Source of the DNA: Hymenobacter crusticola
GTDB lineage: Bacteria; Bacteroidota; Bacteroidia; Cytophagales; Hymenobacteraceae
Assembly: GCF_002154225.1 (NCBI RefSeq)
Contig: NZ_MTSE01000008.1
Coordinates: 124,001-188,000 of the forward strand
DNA: 64,000 bases
Direction: 5' to 3'
The notes below the pieces were generated by a model. It did no database searches. It was not told the origin of the DNA and worked only from the letters and a program-made list of their open reading frames with translations. Positions 40,522 through 49,069 of this stretch are shown one piece after another. The first letter of the stretch is position 1; the number at the start of each line of letters is the position of its first letter. Made by a program: the position numbers and the translations under genes.

Positions 40522-43500
40522 CTATTCTACCACCACGCGGCGCGAGAAGAGTTTGCCGTCGGCGGTGCGGCACAGCAGCATGTACACGCCCGCTGATTGC
40601 GCGCTGCTGAGCGTGTAAGTAGTCGTGGTGGTGCTGTTCAGCTCCACCTGCGTTTGCCAGGTGCGACGACCTAGGCCATCTACTAGCTGCACGCTAGCAG
40701 CACCCTTGATGGCGGGAAGCTGCAACGTCAACTGGGCGCCGCCGCGTACGGGGTTCGGGTACACTTGCAGGGCCGAAGACTCGGCTACTGCCTTGCCCGT
40801 TGCCAACACGATATTGTCGACGCGCACATTGCTCAGGTACAAATCGTTGCCATACTGATTGTAGGAAACAAAGCGCAAGTAAATGGGCTGGTTTGCGTAA
40901 GGCGACAAGTCGGCATTTTCCTGGCGCCACTGGCTAGCAGCGCTAGGCACAAACTTAGTCGTTTGGGCAGCTGTGGTAGCTAGGCCCGTACGCACCGACT
41001 TGAGATACACCCGACCCAGACGCGTGGTCGTGCAGGCCGCGTACACATCCACCGACAGCGAGTCGTTGTACGTGTTGTCGACAGGAGCGTAGGCAATGTC
41101 GAAGTGCAAACCAGCGCGGGCCTGCGTGCTGAGGTTCAGCACAGGCGTTTGCAGCGAGTCTTTGCGGCCAGTGGTAGCATAATCGTAGAAAGGCATGAAC
41201 ACGGCGCCACCACGGGTGCCGTCTTTGCGAACCACGTTGGTAGCGGAAGACCACGTCAAGCCATTGTCGGGGTTAAGCACCGTCCAGGAGCTAGGTATGC
41301 CGGAGGAGAAGGTCTCCGCAAATGGCACCGGCGCGGGAGCTTGCACGCGCACTGTACCCGTTTTGGTGGTAGAGCCGTTAGCGTTGGTAGTCGTGAGCGA
41401 CACCGTGTAGGTACCCGCGGCGGCGAACGTCACCGTGGGGTTGGGCACCGTGCTGCTAGAGGGGGTGCCACCAGGGAAGCTCCACAAATACGTCTGGGTA
41501 CACGTGGTAGGCGCGCTGGTGAACTTGATGGAGCCACCCGGGCAGATCGGCGTCTGGCGGAACGTGAAATCCGCAACTGGTCGTGCCGCTGAGATGTTGA
41601 CCACGCCTTGTACCGTGCGCGTAGCCGTGCCGTTGGCATTGGTTGCTCGCAGCGTCACGGCATACGAACCAGCAGTTGGGTACGTCACCGTCGGGTTCGG
41701 TAGGGTGCTGCTAGAAGGCGTACCGCCTGGGAATGTCCACAGGAAGCTAGTAGCGTCGAACAGAGACGTATTCTGGAACTGTACCGTCGTGCCGGGGCAA
41801 ACCTCAGTAGTTGTAACCGAGGCAGTAAACAACGGCACAGGAGCAGCTGTGGCTGTTGGGCCACTCACCAGAATATCGTCGAAAGCCCGCCCGCCGAGGC
41901 GAGTAGAGGCGTACGAGTCAACTTGACCACGGCCATAGCGCTGGAAGCGGATGCGCGTGTCAGCCGCGAGCGTCAGGCCAGCCGCTTGCGCAGCTTGGGT
42001 CAGGTTTACCGTCACGGTCTGGTACGTGGTGGTAGCGGCTGTACCGGTCAGGTCGACTAGGCGGTACCAGTTAGTGCCGTCCACGCTGATGGCTACCCCG
42101 TCGGTGGCGCTGGTGCCGGTGAAGGTGGCCGGCATCTGCTCATCGGTCTCACCAGCGAACTTCTTCTGGCGGAAGGTCAGCACAAAGCCACCAGCTGGAG
42201 CCGTAGCTAGGTTCAGGTGCAGCGTGGCTTCGTTCGTGCCAGTACCAGTGGCAATTCCGTTGAGGGTGCCATAGTACGGGAAGACGTTGTCGAGCACAAG
42301 CTGGCCAGGTGCTGAAGACGGGTTGAAGTCGGAGCGCACCAGCGTGCGGGCTGCCACCCGATCGGTGAGTTCCCAGTACTGCGCCAGGCCGGTGTTGTCG
42401 AAAGCTTCCAGCAGGGGCGTGGCGGCCACGGTGGGGTTGCCGAAGATGGCGCGGTAGGCGTTGATCAAACCAGCGCCGGTCAGATCATCGAAGCCAGGGG
42501 TGTTAATGTCTAGGGCCGTGGCTTTGAGCTGCGCAATTACTTGTGCTGGCGTGAGGCTAGGTCTGGCTTGGCGCAACAACGCCGCTACAGCCGCTGCGTT
42601 GGGCGCTGCGGCCGAAGTACCGAAGAACAAGTAACCATCTTTCGGGTCGGGAGTGAGCGAGCCGAAGAAGGTGTTGCTGCTGCCATCCGTAGCGGCAAGG
42701 TCAGGCTTCGGACGCGTTACCGGAGTAGGGAGTGGCGTGCCATTAGGAGCAAACAGGAAAGTCGGTGAACCTTTAGAAGTAAAAGGCTCGGGCGTGCGAC
42801 GGTTACCAGAAGAGGTTGCGGCCGTCGAGCCAGCGCTTAAGGCGGCTGTGTGCCCTACAATTGCTCCAGCGCGCGTCCAGTATTCGGCGGGCGCGGCAGA
42901 GCCACCATTGTTTAACACAACGTACTTAATACGGGCTGGATCAGCCGTGCCGGCGCGGCGCCGAATGACCAGATCAAAGGCCGTACTAGTAGTCGAGTTC
43001 GTATAAACAATAAGCTCAGAAGGCGTCTGGTTGGTGATGTTTGCATCAGTGCTGCGGGCTACCGTGTCACCAGCCGCATTCAACAGAAACATGTCGAGGT
43101 CCGTCTTGACCCCGTTGGTTGTATAAAACGGGTCGCTCCACTGCAAAACCAGCGGCATTCTAGCGCCGCTCGGAATAGAGAAACGCTGCCGTGTGTCGGC
43201 AACCCCCGTGGGATTGAAGTTCAGGTAAGCGGTGGTGTTGGTACCTGCGGTGAAAACCGGTGAGGTGTATTCCGCCGCATAGTCAGCATTGTTACCAGCT
43301 GAGGAAAAATACACAGCGCCTTGTGCCGTTACTTCCTCAATAGCCTGGGCAATGACACCATCCTGGAACATGGGTTCCTCGAAGTAGAAAATGTCGTCGA
43401 CCAGCACCTTACAGTTACCAATGCTCGGGTTCGCTAGGTTGCGGATCTGCTGGGCAAAGTCGGCTTCGCTAACGAAAACACTACTGAAAGCTAGGCCTGC

Positions 43501-44244
43501 GCCGGGTGCCACGTCGTGCACCAGCTCCAGCATAGCCCGGCCTTCATCAGAGCCGGCAGCATAGTCTTGTAACACTTGTACGTTGGCGGGCAAGTCGCCG
43601 GAGGCTACGCCAGCAGGCGCGCCACCTAGCGCGTTGTACGAGTCGCTCATCACCCCGATGCGCTGCCCCGTGCCACTGTAGCCCGTCGGTAATGCGGCGC
43701 GCACGCGGTTAGACTCTAGGATGTAATCCGCTTGGTTCTGGATGCGGCCGACATAGTTCATGGGGCGGCTCACCGACTTAATCCCCAACAGACCATTACT
43801 AGCTAGGGCACTAACGCCTGCTTTGCCAGGAGCAAGCTGGCTTAAAGGCAGCAGGCCTTCAATGAAATGCAGCTTGCTTTGATCAGAAATTACTTTGAAA
43901 CCGCGGGCCGCTAGCAGCGGACGAAGTGCCGCGACATCTTGCGCTGTGATGCGTACCATCACCGATTGCGCCTCATCATCGATATTCAACTGCGAAAAAG
44001 CAGTCTGCATCGAGGTAGCTGCCCCGCGCGAGGCGCCTGCGTTCTGCCATTGGGCATACAGTTGCTGCAGAGAGCCGCTGATGCGTGAGTTAGGATCTGG
44101 GCGTTTTAAGATGAGGTCCGGCGCTGCTGCCGTCACCTTGCTGCGTTGTAGCAAAGGATTATCTCCTTTGGCCGCGCCTCCGGTTTGGGCAAGAAGCGGG
44201 GCAGAGAACAGCGTTAACATGAACGCTGTAGCAAGTTTTCTCAT
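40522..44244 (-). CDS. T9SS-exported S8-like serine peptidase with PKD domains, copy 2
   Basis: A 1240-residue protein with the same architecture as copy 1. It has a signal peptide (MRKLATAFMLTLFSAPLLAQ), an S8-like domain (IGVMSDSYNALG, VYFSSAGNNAD, FFGTSAAAPNAAAVAAL), and an anchor region almost identical to copy 1. Two PKD domains (FLWTFPGGTPSSS, YLWSFPGGTPSSS), a jelly-roll, and the sorting domain LQVYPNPVRGG to SRRVVVE follow. The expected HGT motif is again EGR (DEGRAMLELVHDVAPGA). The central region shares long identical DNA runs with copy 1, while the catalytic domain and PKD repeats have diverged, indicating gene conversion after an older duplication. It is probably displayed on or released from the cell surface. 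Substrate unknown. Confidence 0.9.
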   Translation of the reverse strand: MRKLATAFMLTLFSAPLLAQTGGAAKGDNPLLQRSKVTAAAPDLILKRPDPNSRISGSLQQLYAQWQNAGASRGAATSMQTAFSQLNIDDEAQSVMVRITAQDVAALRPLLAARGFKVISDQSKLHFIEGLLPLSQLAPGKAGVSALASNGLLGIKSVSRPMNYVGRIQNQADYILESNRVRAALPTGYSGTGQRIGVMSDSYNALGGAPAGVASGDLPANVQVLQDYAAGSDEGRAMLELVHDVAPGAGLAFSSVFVSEADFAQQIRNLANPSIGNCKVLVDDIFYFEEPMFQDGVIAQAIEEVTAQGAVYFSSAGNNADYAAEYTSPVFTAGTNTTAYLNFNPTGVADTRQRFSIPSGARMPLVLQWSDPFYTTNGVKTDLDMFLLNAAGDTVARSTDANITNQTPSELIVYTNSTTSTAFDLVIRRRAGTADPARIKYVVLNNGGSAAPAEYWTRAGAIVGHTAALSAGSTAATSSGNRRTPEPFTSKGSPTFLFAPNGTPLPTPVTRPKPDLAATDGSSNTFFGSLTPDPKDGYLFFGTSAAAPNAAAVAALLRQARPSLTPAQVIAQLKATALDINTPGFDDLTGAGLINAYRAIFGNPTVAATPLLEAFDNTGLAQYWELTDRVAARTLVRSDFNPSSAPGQLVLDNVFPYYGTLNGIATGTGTNEATLHLNLATAPAGGFVLTFRQKKFAGETDEQMPATFTGTSATDGVAISVDGTNWYRLVDLTGTAATTTYQTVTVNLTQAAQAAGLTLAADTRIRFQRYGRGQVDSYASTRLGGRAFDDILVSGPTATAAPVPLFTASVTTTEVCPGTTVQFQNTSLFDATSFLWTFPGGTPSSSTLPNPTVTYPTAGSYAVTLRATNANGTATRTVQGVVNISAARPVADFTFRQTPICPGGSIKFTSAPTTCTQTYLWSFPGGTPSSSTVPNPTVTFAAAGTYTVSLTTTNANGSTTKTGTVRVQAPAPVPFAETFSSGIPSSWTVLNPDNGLTWSSATNVVRKDGTRGGAVFMPFYDYATTGRKDSLQTPVLNLSTQARAGLHFDIAYAPVDNTYNDSLSVDVYAACTTTRLGRVYLKSVRTGLATTAAQTTKFVPSAASQWRQENADLSPYANQPIYLRFVSYNQYGNDLYLSNVRVDNIVLATGKAVAESSALQVYPNPVRGGAQLTLQLPAIKGAASVQLVDGLGRRTWQTQVELNSTTTTTYTLSSAQSAGVYMLLCRTADGKLFSRRVVVE

Positions 44245-44293
44245 AGGGTAGAGGTTGTGAGCGATAGGGTAGAAGGTATGGTTGGTAATCGCA

Positions 44294-44322
44294 GGTAAAG
44301 TACCTTATTAAAAGACAATTAA
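44294..44322 (-). promoter_or_regulatory. Conserved upstream element of peptidase copy 2
   Basis: On the minus strand: TTAATTGTCTTTT, six bases, GTACTTT, matching the element upstream of copy 1. Conservation between otherwise different leaders points to a shared promoter or regulator site. Confidence 0.5.
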
Positions 44323-44400
44323 AAATAAGATCGATAATAAGATTTTGGGTTGCCATTGTTTAGGTTCGGAGGCCTCAGTATGGCGGGCGTAGCAAACGCA

Positions 44401-44436
44401 AAAAAGCCGGCTCCCCGCTAAGGGAACCGGCTTTTT
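44401..44436 (-). terminator. Terminator of M48-like peptidase gene
   Basis: AAAAAGCCGGCTCCC with GGGAACCGGCTTTTT (44401-44415 with 44422-44436), one mismatch, six-base loop. T run on the minus strand. Confidence 0.9.
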
Positions 44437-44455
44437 CTGATGGGAAGTACGAGCG

Positions 44456-45346
44456 CTAAGAAGGGTCGGAAACTTGACCTATCTCTTCGCCGCGGTTGTT
44501 GTACACACCGCCTTCGGCACTCACGTAGAGCCGACGCTCCTGGCCATCCACGAGGATGTAAGGAAAGGAGCGGCTATTGGAGCGTGTTAGCTTCCCCACG
44601 ACCTGCACGGAGCGCGAGTTTTGCTGTAAACGCACCACACTCAGCTTATTAGTGAGATAATACAATTCGTCGGGGCTGTCGTGGAAAGTGATCTTGCCGA
44701 CAACACTCATCGGGCTAGCCGACGTTTGGGTAATGGGCGCTTGGTTTTGGGCCGGACGGGGCGCAATGGCTACCGGTGCCGACGAAGGAGCCGCCGTGCG
44801 GGTGCTGGCCAGGATCTGGTCGTTGGCTCGCTTCCAGCCGTCGCCAATTGCTTTCAGGCGCGGGGCTTGGCTGGGGTGAGTGGCCGAAGCTCCTTCATCC
44901 GATACTACCGCCATCGCCGTTTGGGCCTGCGCGAGACTAGCACCCATTTTACGCAGCACAAAGCCCGAAAACTCGTCGGCTTCTAGCTCGTCGCTGGGGT
45001 TGCTGCCGCCAGCTTGTAAGGTGTGGCCATTGAGATGGTGACCCATTTCGTGCGCCAAGATGCTAATGCCTGCCCAATCGGTGTGACCGGCGCGGTTCAC
45101 GGCCGCCACAAACTGAGGATTATAAAGTAAGTAGCGCTTGCCGCCGTACACCACAGCCGCTGCATTCTGAACGTCCGTAGTGGCCCGCAACTCAAAGCGG
45201 GGCTTCAGGCCGACCACATCCGTAATTTCACGCAGCACGTCGCGGGTGCCGGTCGTGGTTTGGGCCACGGCCACAGTTCCCGTCAGGAAAAGCCAGCCGG
45301 CAAGCAACAGGCCTGCACAGTGGCGGAAGATGCGGTTGGTTTTCAT
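44456..45346 (-). CDS. M48-like secreted zinc peptidase with C-terminal extension
   Basis: A 296-residue precursor. The signal peptide is MKTNRIFRHCAGLLLAGWLF.. ending VAVAQ. The catalytic motif SILAHEMGHHLNGH (HExxH) is at about residue 100, and the third ligand is in SDELEADEFSGFVLRKMG, as in M48/Ste24-like gluzincins that lack membrane helices. DEGASATHPSQAPRL is typical of the family end of the domain (TH-P-R). A linker rich in Ala/Pro/Gln leads to a small C-terminal beta domain (residues about 215-296, FHDSPDELYYLTNKLSVVRL) of unknown role. The start at 45346 is set by the signal peptide. The longer frame to 45640 is not credible. Confidence 0.87.
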   Translation of the reverse strand: MKTNRIFRHCAGLLLAGWLFLTGTVAVAQTTTGTRDVLREITDVVGLKPRFELRATTDVQNAAAVVYGGKRYLLYNPQFVAAVNRAGHTDWAGISILAHEMGHHLNGHTLQAGGSNPSDELEADEFSGFVLRKMGASLAQAQTAMAVVSDEGASATHPSQAPRLKAIGDGWKRANDQILASTRTAAPSSAPVAIAPRPAQNQAPITQTSASPMSVVGKITFHDSPDELYYLTNKLSVVRLQQNSRSVQVVGKLTRSNSRSFPYILVDGQERRLYVSAEGGVYNNRGEEIGQVSDPS

Positions 45347-45629
45347 GAATATTCTTTGGGTTAGCTGGACTATAAGAAGACAAAAATCCTGCCGGACGCA
45401 GAGTCTCTGCCACTTTGGCCCTTGTAGGGATATAACGTAAAATAGGCATGCTTTAGTGCCTAGCTTGTCATCTTGGCGAACGACTTCACTCACATAGTAT
45501 ACATACAGTTTGTGTGAGCTACACGTGCCAGTGATGTCAGGAGAAACTGATTCTCTGGCTAGCAACAAGGCTAGCTCTACCCTAGGCCTCGGATTTAGAG
45601 GCACGAGCATAATCTTTTTAGTAACAACT

Positions 45630-45660
45630 TTGAAATACAAAGTACTTTATAGTATGTTTG
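45630..45660 (+). promoter_or_regulatory. Consensus promoter of the exosortase K operon
   Basis: TTG at 45630-45632, a 20-base spacer, and TATGTTTG at 45653-45660, a full match to TTG-N19-21-TAnnTTTG. The xrtK start is 43 bp downstream. The remaining part of the 356-bp spacer 45347-45702 shows no other gene. Confidence 0.82.
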
Positions 45661-45702
45661 TTGTCGTTGTATTATTCCCGTTGCCTTATCTCGCTCTATC
45701 GA

Positions 45703-46227
45703 ATGAAACAGCCCACGGTGTGGCTTTATTATGCATGTCTACTTGGGCTCTTCTGCCTTCTTAAAGTGGCATACATCCAGGCCAGCAGCACGGACCTATA
45801 CATGCTGCTGGCCCCTACCAACTACTTAGTTGAGCTTACCCTAGGTTCTACTTCTGTCTTTGAGCCCACCGTGGGCTTTGTGCATCCTAGCCTGCACATC
45901 AGCATCGACAAATCCTGCTCTGGCTTTAATTTCTGGGCCATGTGTTGGCTCATGCTGAGCGTGGCCGCCGTGCAACAGCGCTTGCGTCTGTTGCTGCCTG
46001 TGTTGCTCGCGCTGCCACTAGTAAGCTATGCCCTCGCTTTGCTAATCAATACTTCTCGCATTCTGACGGCTATTCTGCTGCGTAGGATGCTGCCTAGTAC
46101 GCAGCACTACGAGTGGCTGCACCAAGCTGAAGGGGCAGTTCTATACCTGTTTTCTTTGGTGCTGATCTATTTGGGGTTTGTTGCTATGTGTTCTTATCTC
46201 CACACTCGTTATGCGCCATCTGCTTAA
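45703..46227 (+). CDS. xrtK: Exosortase K
   Basis: A 174-residue membrane protein with about five to six helices. The exosortase catalytic triad is visible: Cys in HISIDKSCSGFNFWAM, Arg in LINTSRILTAILLRR and His in YEWLHQAEGAVLYLFS. Exosortases are membrane cysteine transpeptidases that cleave and transfer C-terminally tagged proteins. The short length and the SCSGFNF / NTSRI / HQAEG set match the XrtK subclass, which is paired with a single large target of the MSEP-CTERM type. That target is the next gene, overlapping by 17 bp. Start at 45703. A frame from 45658 adds a non-conserved leader. Confidence 0.92.
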   Translation: MKQPTVWLYYACLLGLFCLLKVAYIQASSTDLYMLLAPTNYLVELTLGSTSVFEPTVGFVHPSLHISIDKSCSGFNFWAMCWLMLSVAAVQQRLRLLLPVLLALPLVSYALALLINTSRILTAILLRRMLPSTQHYEWLHQAEGAVLYLFSLVLIYLGFVAMCSYLHTRYAPSA

Positions 46228-49069
46228 TCCAAATTGGGTATTCGGACTTGCTGTGTTGCCGGTGTTGGTGCTTATTAGTCTGTTGTCAGCGCAGTACCAG
46301 TTAATCAAAAGCTTACTGCCACCAGAGAGTGTTATGTGGTGGCAAAGCCTAGGCGTCACGGTAGTTCTGTTAGTGTTTTTGCAAGCAAGCTATGCCGGAT
46401 GGTGCCGTTGTAAACAACAGGCATTGCCGAAAGCATACGGAGCCATTACAGTAGTGGTGTACGTCGGTTTTTTGTACGTGTACGCTAGTCACATCGACAC
46501 GCTATTCCCGCGTACAATAGCGAATTGGATGCTTTTTGATGTGGTTCCGCTGTACCCGGTGACGTTCTTAATGCCTACGCTCGCCCACGCCACCTTGGTA
46601 CTCATCATCTGGTATACGCCCGAGGAACAGCCCCACAAAGCCGGGCCTACCTTTTTGGGCGCGCTGGCGGTGCCCGTAGTGTGGTACTTAGTGCTTCAGG
46701 TAGTATTACCTCTGTGGAGAGGCAGTGGAAGCAAGTTCGGAGAGCATGTGCTTGTGGTAGCGCTGGTGGCAGGCACCGTCATCTTCTTGTTTTTGCTGGC
46801 TCGCGGCGTGTATATCTTGGGGGTGCAACGGGCCGGGATTTGGATTAAGTGCCAGTTGGTTTGGAAGGTGCTGATTGGGATAGTATTGCCGCTGCTAGGG
46901 CTGCTAGTGAACAACGGCGTGCTGTTTTCCCCACATTTTGGAGCTAGCACTGGCATCTTTGGCAACTTCACAAGTCCCTGGTTCTACGGGTTGGCGCTGC
47001 TCAACGGTATTTTGCTGTGCCTGCCCGTGCCGCGTTCCGCTGGGCTGCACTTGGTGTTATACCTAGGTCGGGGCCTGACGCTGGCTTACACCCTTTACTT
47101 CTTCCTGGTTTTTCTGCCATTTTTGCCGCTATCCATTGTGGCTGTAGTGGCTGTTGGTACAGGCTTCTTACTGCTGACGCCTTCGCTACTGCTGTTGGTG
47201 CAGTTGCGCGAGCTAACGAACGATTACGCAGTGCTGCGGGCGTTCTTCGCGAAAGGCTGGTTGGTGGCGGGCCTCTTGCTGAGCAGTCTGGTGCTGCCGG
47301 CAGTCATTACACTCTCGTACTGGCATCAGCGCCAAGTGCTGAACCAAACCCTAGCGTACCTCTACCACCCCGATTATAAGTGGCACTATGAGCTAGATAC
47401 AACGGCCCTAGCTACCACGCTGGAAGCTGTGCGGCACCACAAAAGCAACAACGCCGACGTGCTGTTTGGTACGCATTTGCCATATTTATCAACGTACTAC
47501 AACTGGCTCGTACTCGACAACCTTACGCTCTCAAACGAGAAGCTCGACCGTATCGAGCAGGTGTTTTTCGGCGCATTACCCTCTAAACGGATGCTGCTCC
47601 CATGGCCCCGTACCAATGTGGCCGAACAGAAACCTCGCCTCACCCGCTTGCGCAGCCATAGCACTTATAACACGCAACAGGGGGCGTGGGTAAGCTGGGT
47701 CGATCTGGAAATTACCAACCCCGCCGGGAACTCCTCGCAGGCGGAGTTTGCCACCACCCTGGCGCTACCCGTGGGGTGTTGGGTGAGCGGCTGTTACTTA
47801 TACGTAGGTCGGCAGCGCGTAAAAGGACTACTGACGGAAAAGAAGGCTGCCACTTGGGTTTTCTCCCAGATTAAAGAGGAGAGGAAGGATCCTGGAATCC
47901 TCTATTATACCGGTGCTAACGAAGTGACCCTACGCGTTTTTCCCTTCGCCGCGCCTGAGGTCCGCCGCACCGGTATTCAGTTTTTGCACAAAGAGCCCGT
48001 GACCTTACAGGTAGCAGGGCAGCGGGTAACCCTAGGAAATACCAACCACACCTTCTCCCCAACACCGGTTACAGCCACAAGCCAATCTTCCCAGGTGAAT
48101 TATATAAGCGCGCAGCAAAAAGCTAGGTTGCCACTGGTTACTCGCAAGCCCGTCTTTCACTTCTTGTTAGATGTATCGGCCCAGCAAGCGGCAAACCAGG
48201 GAAGCTACAGTGCGCGGGTAGATGCTTTTATGCAACACCACCACCTAGAGGCAGCGCACGTGCAGTTCAGCTTGGTAGATGCCTACGTAACGCCAATCGA
48301 CTCAAGCAAAGCATGGAAGCGGTGGGTAGATAACCATCATAGCACGGGTGGTTTCTACTTGGCAGGTGCCTTGCAGCGCCTCCTCGTTGATGCCGCCACC
48401 GTGCCCCGGCCTACGTACCCGGTTATTGTCGTCGCAACAGATAGCCTGAACCACGCTGTGCTCAATACCGATTTTTCAGAGTATGCGGCGGCTTATCCGG
48501 AGAGTGACCTGTTCTACGTCTTAGGACCTGACGGGAAAGTAGAAGCGCATTCGCTTCGCAACCGGCCGCTCGATGCAGTTGACAATGCCGGCTTCGTAGC
48601 ACTAACAGAAACTCCCGTGCGAGCTTGGCCAACTGCGCAACGTCCACGAGCCTATCTACCCGACGACGGACAAGCTAGCCTCGTGCTGCCCACGACGGAC
48701 GTAGACCTCACGGCGGCCAACCTAGCCCCTGGCAGTTGGCACAGTGCGCTGTTGCTGCATGGACACTGGCTGGCGCAGGTCCTGCACCCTGCCACTAGTG
48801 AGCCCGAGCGCACCCGCGCCGTGCGGGGTAGTTTCCGTGCGGGCATCCTGACGCCCCTGACAGCTTATATGGTTGTTGAAAACGAGGCGCAACGCGCAGT
48901 GCTGCGCCGCAAGCAAGAGCAAGTGTTGGCCGGCAACGACGCCCTAGACCTAGGCGAAGAAACCCAGCGCATGACTGAACCAGGCGAAATAGTGCTGCTC
49001 TTGGTGCTGGCAGGGGGGCTGCTAATGCGGTGGGGCCGCACTAGGTACCGCCTAGGTAAGCCAGTCTAG
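46211..49069 (+). CDS. MSEP-CTERM sorting protein with VIT-like domain (XrtK partner)
   Basis: A 952-residue protein. The N-terminal about 390 residues hold around ten membrane helices. A large extracytoplasmic part follows, with a VIT-like domain (about 480-610, VDLEITNPAGNSSQAEF, WVFSQIKEERKDPGILYYT) and a vWA-like region (HFLLDVSAQQ, YPVIVVATDSL). The C-terminus is QRMTEPGEIVLLLVLAGGLL followed by basic residues: MTEP, a helix and Arg, the tripartite exosortase signal with MTEP instead of the usual MSEP. It overlaps xrtK. Such one-target exosortase pairs are known from genome surveys, but the role of the protein is unknown. The gene converges with the ABC transporter, with stops overlapping by 4 bp. 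Confidence 0.9.
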   Translation: MRHLLNPNWVFGLAVLPVLVLISLLSAQYQLIKSLLPPESVMWWQSLGVTVVLLVFLQASYAGWCRCKQQALPKAYGAITVVVYVGFLYVYASHIDTLFPRTIANWMLFDVVPLYPVTFLMPTLAHATLVLIIWYTPEEQPHKAGPTFLGALAVPVVWYLVLQVVLPLWRGSGSKFGEHVLVVALVAGTVIFLFLLARGVYILGVQRAGIWIKCQLVWKVLIGIVLPLLGLLVNNGVLFSPHFGASTGIFGNFTSPWFYGLALLNGILLCLPVPRSAGLHLVLYLGRGLTLAYTLYFFLVFLPFLPLSIVAVVAVGTGFLLLTPSLLLLVQLRELTNDYAVLRAFFAKGWLVAGLLLSSLVLPAVITLSYWHQRQVLNQTLAYLYHPDYKWHYELDTTALATTLEAVRHHKSNNADVLFGTHLPYLSTYYNWLVLDNLTLSNEKLDRIEQVFFGALPSKRMLLPWPRTNVAEQKPRLTRLRSHSTYNTQQGAWVSWVDLEITNPAGNSSQAEFATTLALPVGCWVSGCYLYVGRQRVKGLLTEKKAATWVFSQIKEERKDPGILYYTGANEVTLRVFPFAAPEVRRTGIQFLHKEPVTLQVAGQRVTLGNTNHTFSPTPVTATSQSSQVNYISAQQKARLPLVTRKPVFHFLLDVSAQQAANQGSYSARVDAFMQHHHLEAAHVQFSLVDAYVTPIDSSKAWKRWVDNHHSTGGFYLAGALQRLLVDAATVPRPTYPVIVVATDSLNHAVLNTDFSEYAAAYPESDLFYVLGPDGKVEAHSLRNRPLDAVDNAGFVALTETPVRAWPTAQRPRAYLPDDGQASLVLPTTDVDLTAANLAPGSWHSALLLHGHWLAQVLHPATSEPERTRAVRGSFRAGILTPLTAYMVVENEAQRAVLRRKQEQVLAGNDALDLGEETQRMTEPGEIVLLLVLAGGLLMRWGRTRYRLGKPV

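Noticed and set aside
36578..44244. Assembly duplication of one peptidase gene
   Set aside because: Signal peptides, catalytic domains and PKD repeats differ throughout, so these are true paralogs despite local identity.
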